Origin: Verrucomicrobiota bacterium
GTDB lineage: Bacteria > Verrucomicrobiota > Kiritimatiellia > CAIQIC01 > JAGNIJ01
Assembly: GCA_022710725.1 (NCBI GenBank)
Contig: JAKLGK010000005.1
Coordinates: 62,001-126,000 of the forward strand
DNA length: 64,000 bases
Reading direction: 5' to 3'
Below, in pieces: positions 16,901-24,292 of the stretch (position 1 is the stretch's first letter; each line of letters starts with the position of its first letter). Both the position numbers and the translations under genes were made by a program. The notes under the pieces are model-generated. The model was not told the origin of the DNA. It ran no database searches and was given only the letters and a program-made list of their open reading frames with translations.

Positions 16901-19900
16901 AACAGCCCGCCGCTGCAGGGCGGATCGTACGGCACGCCGCTGGCCATGCGCTACGACATCTCGTGGCCCGCCGACCGGCCGGAGATGCAGATCGCGCAGA
17001 CCCTCACGCTGGCCACGCGCGGCCTGCCGGACATCTGGAACCAGTTGAGCGTGGATGTGATTTACCAGCAGTCGCGCACCAACGGGCATGGCGACAGCGT
17101 TTCGTTGTTCGACCCGATGGTGGAACATGCCGTGGACCTGGATATCTCCGTGATCAACGCCATGGTCTCCGCCGGGCTGGCGCGGAAGGACCTGACCTCG
17201 TCCCGGTACATCCTCTCCGGCCTCGCGCCCTCGCTGCGCAGCCGCATGTATTACGATCCGGACCGGGGCGAGAGTGGCCAGCTGGTCCTGGGCGGGGAAT
17301 ACCGCACCACGCTCACGGGCGGCGGCTACCTGCTGCCGAACCTGCTCGACACCCAGGACCGGGAGGACGCCATGACCATGGCGGATCCGCTGGCCGGCGA
17401 CAAAAAGACCGCCTGGGTCAGCGCCGTCAACGCCCTGCCCACCAACATCACGCTGATCGTCCCCAACGTCCCGTACGTCAAGGCCGCGTTATGCTCCGCC
17501 TTGAGCGCGCAGTCGAACGCCGTCGGCTACGTGACCCTGGTGTTCAACAACAGCACCAATGCCCAGCAGGTCCCCCCCTCGCTGCCGGTCAGTTTGAGCA
17601 TCATCAAGGTCGTCCCGGAGCTCTACAACGCGTTCCTGGATGTCATCGAGTCGGACGACGCGCTGGACGAGAAGCTGTCGCTCCGCTACGCCGCCGACTA
17701 CGCTGGGCGCGCGGAGGAGTACGACTTCGACTGGCGCTGGGCCGAGCCGGAGGGCGGCCTGCCGCCCACCACGAACTACGCGGGCTGGAGCGTGTACGGC
17801 GCGGGCATCGTGCAGGGCGAGTTGGGCGTCAACATCGAGGGCTCCAGCCCGTTCACCCTGGCGGACCACTACTTCGCCGTTCGGTACAAGCGACACGACG
17901 GGCTGGGCCCGACCGGGACCAACTGGAGCGAGTGGTCCTACAACCTGGCCCCCGGCTGGATCCAGCGGGTGATGAATGCCATCAACCCCTACGAGCAGCG
18001 CCTGCACGACATGATCGGGAACAGCCCGAACCTGATGCTGAGCATGATCGGGCAGGCGGGGCCGCCGTACGAGGGCGCGGTCGCCCTGAACGACGACGCC
18101 GTCAACTCGGCCGGCCTGATCCAGATCTACCAGACCGTGCTGGACCGCGCGATCTCCATGAGCCTGGACGCCGGCATGGACGACACGGCCAACAACGACG
18201 CCCTGCTCTTCGCCGCCAGCCGGCTGAACGACCTCTACATGCTGCTCGGCAACGAGGCCTTCGCCGACGCGCAGGACCCGACCATCGGGTTCGGCACCGA
18301 CTCGACCTGGTTCGAGCACTACGGCGCGGCGTGGTCGTCGCTGTTCTGCTTCATGAACCAGTTCCCGACCCTGCTCGACGAGGAACTGGGCCTGCTGCGC
18401 GGCCGCGACGACACGCTGGAGCCGTCCACGGAGCTCACGCCGGTCTTCAACCGCCTGATCTGGAACTACACGCGCGGGATCAGCGGCGGCGAGGTGGCGT
18501 ACGCCATGAGCTACAACATCAAGGGCGACCCCACCAGCACGGTCGGCGTGGTCACCGCCGAGGACGCCAAGGCCCTCTACCCGCAGGGCCACGGCGATGC
18601 CTGGGGCCACTACGCCTGCGCCCTGGCGGGCTTCTACCGCCTGCTCTCCAACACCAACTTCGGCTGGAACACCACTCCCGGCGCGACGCTCGTGGGCAAT
18701 GCCGCGGTCAGCTCCGACTTCTTCGACGAGCAGAAGTTCGCCGAGGCGGCCGCGGCGAAGGCGCGGACCGGGGCCGAGATCGTCAGCCGTACCTACCGCA
18801 AGCACTACACCCACGCGACCGGCGGCCGCCGTTCGTTCTGCGGGGACAGCCAAACGAACCGCGCGTGGGGCGTGGACGGCTGGGCCTCGCGGGCCGGGCA
18901 GGGGGCCTACCTCGACTGGGTCGCGGGCAACTCGCTGCTCCTCGACAACCTGACGAACCTCGTCCAGGTCGGCGGCGGGGACCAGCCGCCCGAGGGCATC
19001 CAGCGGATCGACCGCACCACCGTGCCGGAGTTGGACGATATCGCCGCGAACCTGGAGCAGATCCAGAAGCAGTTGGATCACGCCGACCTCGGCCTGAGTC
19101 CGCTCGGGTTGGACCGGGACGTGGTGCCCTTCGACATCAGCGCCGCCGAGATTGACGCCGGCCAGACGCATTTCGAACAGATCTACGCGCGCGCCCTGGG
19201 CGCCCTGGACAACGCCGCGGCGGCCTTCGACTATGCCCAGGGCTGCACGGAGAAGCTGCGCGAGCAGTGGGATTCCGTGTCCGACTTCACCGGCGCCGCC
19301 GCCGAGTCGGAGGTGGACTACCACGACCGCCTGCTGGAGATTTTCGGCTATCCCTACCCGGACGATATCGGTCCCGGCAAGACCTATCCCCAGGGCTACG
19401 CCGGGCCCGACCTGGTGAACTATCAGATCCTCGATCTCGAGGATCTCCTGGGCGTCGCCCCGACAGGCGGGGCCCAGGAGGTGGTGACCATGTACCGGGT
19501 GACGTTCACCGCCGACAACAACAGGCATGACTACACCTACACCACGAACTTCTTCACCAACACCACCCTCTACGTGAATGACAAGGGGCTTAAGGTCAAG
19601 CCGCCGAGCTGGACCGGCCGGCGCCCCGCGCAGGGGGATATCCAGTCCGCGCTTTCGGACTTCGTGAAGGCGTACTACGGCTTCCTCAAGGCGCGGGACG
19701 AGTACGCGAACAAGATGGCCGGCCTGTCCTTCGCGTACGAGCACTTCCGAGATACCGCCTCGCGCTTGAGCAACGAATGGCTGGTGGCGACCCAGGTTGC
19801 GGACAAGAAGAAAACGCTGGCGGGCTGGATGGCGGCCCTGGAGATACTGGCCGAGCTCTCGGAGATTGGTTCGAGCTACGGCGAGAACATGGCCAAGGCC

Positions 19901-21463
19901 GTGGAGAAAGCGCTGCCCGACATCGAGATGCAAGCGTTTCCTCCTTCCGTAAACGTCTCGGTCAGCATCGCGAAGGCGGCCGCGGAAGCCGGTAATTCCA
20001 CCGTGAAGTTCTGGTGGGAAGTGGCGACCCACGGGATAAAGAGCTTTGCCGCCTTGGGGAAGGTTCTTGGCGAGAACGCCGTCATAGATCTGGAGTTGGG
20101 CACCGCCACGAACGCCTTGAGTTCGGAGATCCTGTGGGGGTCGCGCGAGGTGGAGGAGAAGCTGCGCGAGCAGACCGTGGTGGCGGACGAGTTGATGGCG
20201 CAGATCGAGGAAATGTGCGCGGCCGAGCAGCAGTACCTTGCGGTCCTCAAGAAAGGAGAGCGGTTGATCTCCGAGCGGGCGCGCTTCCGGGCGCGCACGG
20301 CACAGCGCCTGCAGGCGGACCGCTACGCCGACATGGCCTTCCGGATCTTCCGCGACGAGGCCCTGGCCAAGTACAGCGCCACCTTCGATCTCGCCGCCCG
20401 GTACTGCTACCTCGCCGCCAAGGCCTACGACTACGAGACCGGCCTGCTGGGAACGGATACCGAGCGCTCGCCCGGAAGCCTTTTCCTCTCGGACATCGTC
20501 AAGTCGCGAAGCCTTGGGCGGATGCAGGACGGCACGCCGCTGGCGGCGGGCACGGAAGGCGACCCGGGCCTGGCCGACGCCATGGCCCGCATGAAGGCGG
20601 ACTGGGACGTGGTCAAGGGCCGGCTGGGCTTCAACACCCCGGACACGGAGACGAGCCGCTTCTCGCTGCGCACGGAGCTGTTCCGCACCTCGCCTTCCAC
20701 GTCGAGCGACGAGACCTGGCGCAACACGCTGGAGCTGAAGCGGGTGGACAACCTCTACGACCTGCCGGAATTCCAGGAGTACTGCATCCCGTTCTCCTCC
20801 ACGACCAATCGCGAGCCCGCGATCGTCATCCCGTTCTCGAGCTATGTCCTGTCCGGGCACAACTTCTTCGGCAAGAACCTTGCGGGCGGGGACAACGCCT
20901 ACGACCCGACCCATTTCACGACCAAGATCCGATCCGTGGGCATCTGGTTCACGGGGTACAACGTATCTTTCAACACCAACCTGGTGACCGGCGGCGGGCT
21001 GGCCAACGAGCCCCGGGTCTACCTGGTCCCGGCCGGGCAGGATATCATGCGCTCGCCGACCCGCGGCTCAGAGACCTGGCGGACATGGCGGGTCTTCGAC
21101 CAGGCCCTGCCCCTGCCGTTCGATATCGGCCGCGCGGAGTTGGACGATCCCGACTGGATCCCGCTCTTCGACTCGCTGGGCGGCACCCTGGCCCAGCGGC
21201 GGCGGCACGCCTCGTTGCGGGCCTACCATGACCGGGGGCAGTTCGACGCGTCCGAGACCTGCAGCAACGCCCGCCTGGTCGGGCGCTCGGTGTGGAACAC
21301 CCGCTGGTTGCTGATCATCCCCGGTCGTACGCTGTTGTCCGACGCCAACGAAGCCATCGAGCGTTTCATCTACGGGGCCAAGCTTGCCGACGGGACCCGC
21401 GACGGCAACGGTATCAAGGACATCAAGATCTTCTTCCAGACCTACTCGATCGCAGGTGAATAA
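13943..21463 (+). CDS. Giant secreted LamG-domain protein (2506 aa)
   Basis: A signal peptide ends in LSVLALPAAGAQ. The translation start is uncertain: ATG 13943 gives a 37-residue n-region, ATG 14003 (MVGKKRAAF) a more normal one. A LamG/concanavalin-like domain lies at about 513-715 (YVLYFDGTNEYVEA, WHHFAGVYDGTNVLLYVDG, KIDEVRIWNTAR). The middle is Tyr/Asn/Trp rich with no motif known to me. From about 1690 to 2150 there are several helical, coiled-coil-like stretches (LEQIQKQLD, EKLREQWD, EKLREQTVVADELMAQIEEM), followed by AARYCYLAAKAYDYETG and a beta-rich end. The order of parts recalls the A subunit of Tc toxins, but no diagnostic motif proves it. Adhesion, toxin or matrix roles are all open. 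Its stop overlaps the next start. Confidence 0.8.
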   Translation: MSRIDRSRFQTLEKSGANFPMVGKKRAAFSNVWKTGCAWLSVLALPAAGAQTPQLTAEFLNPWSVPAPGGLYSNYYVNGVGAPAFGGSTLTNILTAPDGSSSTVTYRSPSTGLVLAFSQYGQPVESDVAQYDLGDVIPWPAGMVSTSAPPVGFEAVRVGNNTNAYYQITNPVGAVIYLPSTRQVVAAAGGNVEIGWLTTGGVVRTVYTISAVPAERPARVFWTEPPYNAPAVNLSANGQQVFACIHYNNYVTRPVMEAVTTQNAQGEWVVTTQLVSGVWLDGEGVAQKIRAMDVEGIALLEYYADGTFTRSIDLQPIQVMPPTVNIIEADIGSRLLPTDHYYGVDDLIPRIMAGAGDDGRVLKVGLDGPKENWVFAIRRTVEDPWDVEIFWEHQDDRGVVWPFEVDWYALDWPDHATRYVLGEALTNTAPIFLPDSLAAALPNEEPAGIASVAVDGRSFSATAPGHILVQYSTHDNMWFDVLRAVRHDDRTEYDPTPQLWDIGREILPFADDNYVLYFDGTNEYVEATMDAGFHGQDGFTVEAWAYRSGRIMNKDGPLVSHTASEGFAGSNDWEIAYGWGSDVYFWTHAGTASWSMSGTADLNQWHHFAGVYDGTNVLLYVDGVLRASTAASTALGVANRPLMIGHSVRQNAYFQGKIDEVRIWNTARRAAQISDHMYRSIQGPEDDLAACYPLDEGAGTHIRDAVDGSYGQFHGTPQWSASFHLANTNVSELAEFPGYIYSGRAYNVNRYHYPDEDDPGRASYIFAVNTNDFEIWWARPSSQTDLPSQVYYPSLAVHYHATWPTNAPQIVIAGGRGSGDDVLSAPSIYYQNDGALPGYNPNEEHALVLGGKAYALRDDLNRTNSSQPFVLVDGLDPQTARPTMRTYGVVRTNADYRFEYSVKAGSAIIPPMPLSAMPPCSNTTYAWGPAWEDRKESWWAKAAGNDGGDTNAGMRFFYQVQPSFWFPALGAGSQPALGREVPWLPTNSPPLQGGSYGTPLAMRYDISWPADRPEMQIAQTLTLATRGLPDIWNQLSVDVIYQQSRTNGHGDSVSLFDPMVEHAVDLDISVINAMVSAGLARKDLTSSRYILSGLAPSLRSRMYYDPDRGESGQLVLGGEYRTTLTGGGYLLPNLLDTQDREDAMTMADPLAGDKKTAWVSAVNALPTNITLIVPNVPYVKAALCSALSAQSNAVGYVTLVFNNSTNAQQVPPSLPVSLSIIKVVPELYNAFLDVIESDDALDEKLSLRYAADYAGRAEEYDFDWRWAEPEGGLPPTTNYAGWSVYGAGIVQGELGVNIEGSSPFTLADHYFAVRYKRHDGLGPTGTNWSEWSYNLAPGWIQRVMNAINPYEQRLHDMIGNSPNLMLSMIGQAGPPYEGAVALNDDAVNSAGLIQIYQTVLDRAISMSLDAGMDDTANNDALLFAASRLNDLYMLLGNEAFADAQDPTIGFGTDSTWFEHYGAAWSSLFCFMNQFPTLLDEELGLLRGRDDTLEPSTELTPVFNRLIWNYTRGISGGEVAYAMSYNIKGDPTSTVGVVTAEDAKALYPQGHGDAWGHYACALAGFYRLLSNTNFGWNTTPGATLVGNAAVSSDFFDEQKFAEAAAAKARTGAEIVSRTYRKHYTHATGGRRSFCGDSQTNRAWGVDGWASRAGQGAYLDWVAGNSLLLDNLTNLVQVGGGDQPPEGIQRIDRTTVPELDDIAANLEQIQKQLDHADLGLSPLGLDRDVVPFDISAAEIDAGQTHFEQIYARALGALDNAAAAFDYAQGCTEKLREQWDSVSDFTGAAAESEVDYHDRLLEIFGYPYPDDIGPGKTYPQGYAGPDLVNYQILDLEDLLGVAPTGGAQEVVTMYRVTFTADNNRHDYTYTTNFFTNTTLYVNDKGLKVKPPSWTGRRPAQGDIQSALSDFVKAYYGFLKARDEYANKMAGLSFAYEHFRDTASRLSNEWLVATQVADKKKTLAGWMAALEILAELSEIGSSYGENMAKAVEKALPDIEMQAFPPSVNVSVSIAKAAAEAGNSTVKFWWEVATHGIKSFAALGKVLGENAVIDLELGTATNALSSEILWGSREVEEKLREQTVVADELMAQIEEMCAAEQQYLAVLKKGERLISERARFRARTAQRLQADRYADMAFRIFRDEALAKYSATFDLAARYCYLAAKAYDYETGLLGTDTERSPGSLFLSDIVKSRSLGRMQDGTPLAAGTEGDPGLADAMARMKADWDVVKGRLGFNTPDTETSRFSLRTELFRTSPSTSSDETWRNTLELKRVDNLYDLPEFQEYCIPFSSTTNREPAIVIPFSSYVLSGHNFFGKNLAGGDNAYDPTHFTTKIRSVGIWFTGYNVSFNTNLVTGGGLANEPRVYLVPAGQDIMRSPTRGSETWRTWRVFDQALPLPFDIGRAELDDPDWIPLFDSLGGTLAQRRRHASLRAYHDRGQFDASETCSNARLVGRSVWNTRWLLIIPGRTLLSDANEAIERFIYGAKLADGTRDGNGIKDIKIFFQTYSIAGE
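13966..14045. repeat. Three tandem palindromes, 30-31 bp period
   Basis: Three copies of TTTCCA-n-TGGAAA-type palindromes are centred near 13975, 14005 and 14036: TTTCCAAACACTGGAAA, TTTTCCAATGGTGGGGAAAA and TTTTCCAATGTTTGGAAAA. Each is followed by a CGGGC-like tail. The unit repeats every 30-31 bp, about three helical turns, and lies across the start region of the giant gene. Confidence 0.75.
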
Positions 21464-22347
21464 TGACCGCGAAAAGACATGTCGAGCGGAACGGGGCCTG
21501 GAAACCAAGCCGGTTTCTTCTGCTCTGCATCCTAGTATCCAGCATCCAGCATCCAGTATCCACCTTCGCCGGCATGCCCCAGCCCATGGTCGTGTACTAC
21601 GGCCAGGCCAAGGACGAGTATGGCTTGCCGTACCGGAACGGGGCGGACGTCATCCTCCGGATCGGCACGAACGAGATCACACGCCACACGATCAACGGTT
21701 CGATATCGCCGGGCGTGAACTTCACGCTGTATGTGCCCATTGATGACGGGCGCGACGACACGCGGTATGTCTCCTACGCGGCGACCACAGGCCAGTGCGT
21801 GACGATTGTGGTCGTGGACGACCGCGGCGAGCGCACGATCATGGAGGGCGCCGCGGTGCCCTGCATCGAGCATCCCGGCGACCTCCTGCGCATCAACGTC
21901 ACCGCCGGGATGGACGCGGACATGGACGGGCTTCCTGACGAGTGGGAGTGGCAGCTGCTCCTGTGGGGCGATAACCCGCTCTACCATACCGTCGAGGATA
22001 TTGTAGGCAGCGATGATTACGACGGCGATGGTCAGCCCAACGACGACGAATACCGGGCGGGGACATTTGCCTTCCTGGATTACGATTACTTCTTTGCCGA
22101 GCGGCTTGCCCGGACGGCGAACAGTCGCTTGCGGGTTGAGTTCTTAAGCGTGGCGGGAAAGGTCTACCGGATCGAGAGCGCCCCGTTCGAACTGGCCGGA
22201 TGGTCCTTTGCCTGGCTTCCTTGCGAATACGCCCTGACGGACACGGGCGCCCTGCAGACCGGTCCGGCCGAAGGCACGGGGAACTGGTTCTCATTCTACG
22301 TGCCCGACGTGCCGTCGAATCACGTGCTGCGGCTGAAGGTGGAGTAG
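21463..22347 (+). CDS. Secreted protein with calcium-motif segment, island operon gene 5
   Basis: A 294-residue protein with an N-terminal signal (FLLLCILVSSIQHPVSTFAG). Its central part carries DADMDGLPDEWEWQLL and DDYDGDGQPNDDEYRAG, acidic repeats like thrombospondin type 3 or dockerin calcium sites. The C-terminal ~100 residues are beta-rich and end VPDVPSNHVLRLKVE, similar to the FYRV-type end module of secreted proteins in this group. The ATG overlaps the stop of the giant gene (TAATG), so the two are translationally coupled and probably interact. No enzymatic motif is visible. Confidence 0.78.
   Translation: MTAKRHVERNGAWKPSRFLLLCILVSSIQHPVSTFAGMPQPMVVYYGQAKDEYGLPYRNGADVILRIGTNEITRHTINGSISPGVNFTLYVPIDDGRDDTRYVSYAATTGQCVTIVVVDDRGERTIMEGAAVPCIEHPGDLLRINVTAGMDADMDGLPDEWEWQLLLWGDNPLYHTVEDIVGSDDYDGDGQPNDDEYRAGTFAFLDYDYFFAERLARTANSRLRVEFLSVAGKVYRIESAPFELAGWSFAWLPCEYALTDTGALQTGPAEGTGNWFSFYVPDVPSNHVLRLKVE
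21529..21567 (+). repeat. Heptamer repeat coding a signal peptide
   Basis: The sequence repeats ATCCAGC/ATCCAGT units (tatccagcatccagcatcca and on) and encodes VSSIQHPVS at the end of the hydrophobic core. It resembles in style the CATCC heptamers at 12851-12929. Confidence 0.55.
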
Positions 22348-22392
22348 CGCTGCCTTGCCGCAAGGCGGTTCGAAGGGTATACATTAACACTC

Positions 22393-23204
22393 ATGAACTT
22401 GGGCCGGTTGTGTTGGATGGTGAGCGGGTTGATGGCCCTCGCCGCCCATTCTGCCATGGCCGATTTGGTGGCCTCTGACAACGCCGACAACGATCCGTAT
22501 CCCGACGGGTGGAATCCGGGCGACAACGGGGGCTGGGGTTCACGGCCTGGGTGAATCTTCAGGTCGGCGATCTCGGCTCGATGTATGTGGAACAATTCGC
22601 TCCGCTTGACGGGGACGGTTCCTGGGGCTTGAGCGACACCTACGCATTGGGGCGGGGATTGTCCAACAGTCTCGCGGTCGGTCAATGGACATTGCTGGCC
22701 CGGCACGGGTCCGACGTGAACTCTTTTTGCGGATTCAACCTGCGCACGTCCACGTCCACGGAGTCCTTTAAAACGGATGAAATCCTCCGCTTCGGGATCA
22801 ACTACGATGAAGGAGCCAACGCCATGCGGGTTTGTTTCTCCACCAACGCCGACGCAGACTATGCATATCTTGATCTAGGTGACGACGACGTGCGGGATGC
22901 CGATCTGGAATACAGCATTGCCTGGTCCACCGTGGCGGGTTCGTTTACGCTGGGCGTGGGGAACGGCAAGGACTATGTCGAAGTCACCGCGGATCTGCCC
23001 TCCGGCAGTCCCGTGGCCATGCTGGGCGCCGGCATTTTCGAGATGAACCTGGACGATAAAGATGATCTGACCTTCGATGACTACGGCATTAGTGTGATCC
23101 CCGAGCCTGGCGCGGCCGGGACCGTCGTACTGGGCGCCTGGCTTTTGCAGCGCCTGTTCCGGAGTCGGATTCGCAGAACCTCCCGGCACGTTCTCCAGGT
23201 TTAA
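22393..23204 (+). pseudogene. PEP-CTERM surface protein with a one-base frameshift
   Basis: ATG 22393 opens a signal peptide (MNLGRLCWMVSGLMALAAHSAMA) and continues to DNGGWGS before a stop at 22552-22554. The next frame, entered at the run GGGGGCTGGGGTTC (22528-22541), continues GFTAWVNLQVGDLG and remains open to 23204. It ends in a PEP-CTERM signal: VIPEPGAAG, a hydrophobic helix (VVLGAWLLQRLF) and the basic RIRR. PEP-CTERM proteins are sorted by exosortase to the envelope. One missing G would restore a single 270-residue protein, so this is a recent pseudogene or a sequencing error. It starts 45 nt after the preceding gene. Confidence 0.75.
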
Positions 23205-23239
23205 TTATTTGCTTCATTGCGCTAGCGACCAGCTGATGA

Positions 23240-23312
23240 GACCGGTTTAGAACGGAAACCGGGTAACACTCCGGAAGCTACGGTTCGGGAAGAACCGGGA
23301 AGGAGTGTTACT
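23240..23312 (+). other. Structured intergenic segment before the IS remnant
   Basis: Three hairpins are nested or adjacent: CCGGTTT/AAACCGG with a 7-nt loop (about 23242-23262), GTAACACTCC (23263-23272) with GGAGTGTTAC (23302-23311), and inside it CGGTTC/GAACCG. It may be the left part of the IS or an unrelated structured RNA. I recognise no known ncRNA family. Confidence 0.4.
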
Positions 23313-23330
23313 CGATGAAGAGGAAGATGA

Positions 23331-23861
23331 ACCGATGCCCCCAACGAACGCTGGAGCATGGATTTCGTGACGGCGAGGCTGGAGAACGGGCGTTACTTCA
23401 GAGTGCTGACGCTGGTGGATCAGTACACGAGGGAATGCTTGGCTTTAGACCCTGCCTTCTCCATGAACGGAGTCAAGGTGGCCACCTGCCTGGATTCGGT
23501 TGTCGCCGATCGGGGCCTGCCCAAATCCATACGCGTGGATAATGGAACGGAATTCCAGTCGCGAGCCATGGACGAATGGGCCTACCGCCATGGTGTGCAA
23601 CTGGATTTTATCCGGCCAGGGAAACCAGTCGAAAACGGTTTAATAGAGAGCTTCAACGGAAGGCTCATGGACGAATGTCTGAACGTGCATCTATTCTGGA
23701 CAATCGAGGATGCAAAGGAGAAGTTGGTGGCGTGGCAGGTCGATTACAACCAGAACCGACCTCATGGATCCTTAGGACAACTCACGCCAAATGAGTATGC
23801 GGAAAGAGCCCGGAAACAAGAGAGAATGTGGCCTTTGGAGGGAGAAATCCTAAAGGTCTAG
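23331..23861 (+). pseudogene. IS3-family transposase OrfB, C-terminal catalytic part
   Basis: The frame opens after a stop with DAPNERWSMDFVTARL and holds the whole rve integrase core: Asp in SMDFV, Asp in RVDNGTEF and Glu in GLIESFNGRL, with 35 residues between the last two, the DD(35)E spacing of IS3 elements. It ends PHGSLGQLTPNEYAERAR, again typical. The N-terminal ~100 residues of OrfB and all of OrfA are absent. A short MKRKMNR reading in another frame just upstream (23315) could be the OrfA start joined by deletion. The sequence CTGTCCAGTTTTTGGGAGAG after the stop is probably the right inverted repeat. Confidence 0.8.
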
Positions 23862-23886
23862 CCTGTCCAGTTTTTGGGAGAGGACC

Positions 23887-24144
23887 AAGGCCGAGACCGG
23901 TGCTGACGTCTTGACCCTTTCACAGCTTATAGGTCACTCGAACGTCCGGACGACGGCCCGTTATGTGGCGACGAATTTTGAACACCCTCGGAAGGCTATC
24001 GACCGCGTGACATCCACAATCGTCCAACTGATGGAATCGGCAGAAAGCGGGAAAAAAGTGGCCAGTAAAATGGCCAGTAAAACGACGGCAGGATTTTCAG
24101 AGCCGGGAAGAGGCTGTGCAACCAGCGTTAAAGAAGCGAGTTAA
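23887..24144 (+). pseudogene. C-terminal remnant of a tyrosine recombinase (island integrase)
   Basis: The frame reads KAETGADVLTLSQLIGHSNVRTTARYVATN. LIGHS and the tyrosine of TARYV correspond to box II's GHxxxxxxxxY end of phage-type integrases, with the nucleophilic Tyr preserved. The tail (about 60 residues, rich in Ser, Lys and Ala) ends 2 nt before the intact tRNA-Val. The N-terminal and Arg/His catalytic parts are missing: the IS3 remnant's end lies directly upstream, so an IS insertion with deletion probably destroyed the gene. The position beside the tRNA attachment site is that of an island integrase. Confidence 0.75.
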
Positions 24145-24146
24145 GG

Positions 24147-24223
24147 TGGTGGGCGTTACTGGACTCGAACCAGTGACCTCGTGCATGTGAGGCACGCGCT
24201 CTAACCAACTGAGCTAAACGCCC
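24147..24223 (-). tRNA. tRNA-Val (anticodon CAC)
   Basis: The minus strand folds as a full cloverleaf: acceptor GGGCGTT/AACGCCC, D arm GCTCAGTTGGTTAGAGC, anticodon stem CGTGC/GCACG with loop CTCACAT (anticodon CAC, reading GTG), T arm with loop TTCGAGT, discriminator A and encoded CCA. Its 3' half, from the anticodon loop on, is duplicated at 5357-5401. It is the integration site of the island. Confidence 0.97.
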
Positions 24224-24292
24224 GGGAAACAAGCGTACTTTGTCCGGTTCCCGTCCGGGTTTCAAGCGGAAAGACGGCGGGACCCAGGGCCG

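Larger units (their letters stand above)
5357..24192. mobile_element. Genomic island integrated in tRNA-Val(CAC)
   Basis: The same 45 bp occurs at 5357-5401 and 24148-24192 in direct orientation and equals the 3' half of tRNA-Val. The right copy is part of an intact tRNA gene; the left copy lacks the 5' half. A tyrosine recombinase remnant ends 2 nt from the intact tRNA, the expected place for an island integrase. Inside are five secreted-protein genes, a broken PEP-CTERM gene, an IS3 remnant and, at the left, fragments of other genes. This is the classic outcome of site-specific integration into a tRNA 3' end. The element looks immobile now because its integrase is truncated. Confidence 0.85.

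Noticed and set aside
17489..20914. Very long minus-strand open frame opposite the giant LamG gene (over 1100 codons), with similar long frames opposite 42921-48122 and 59092-61848
   Set aside because: High GC makes the antisense of GC-rich codons free of stops. The translations are Arg/His/Gly/Val strings with no motifs, and the plus-strand genes are clearly real.
23229..23262. CTGATGAG followed by a stem and GGAAAC, like a hammerhead ribozyme core
   Set aside because: The stem II closure and the GAAA position do not fit, no cleavage triplet is placed after stem III, and the stems pair better as simple hairpins.
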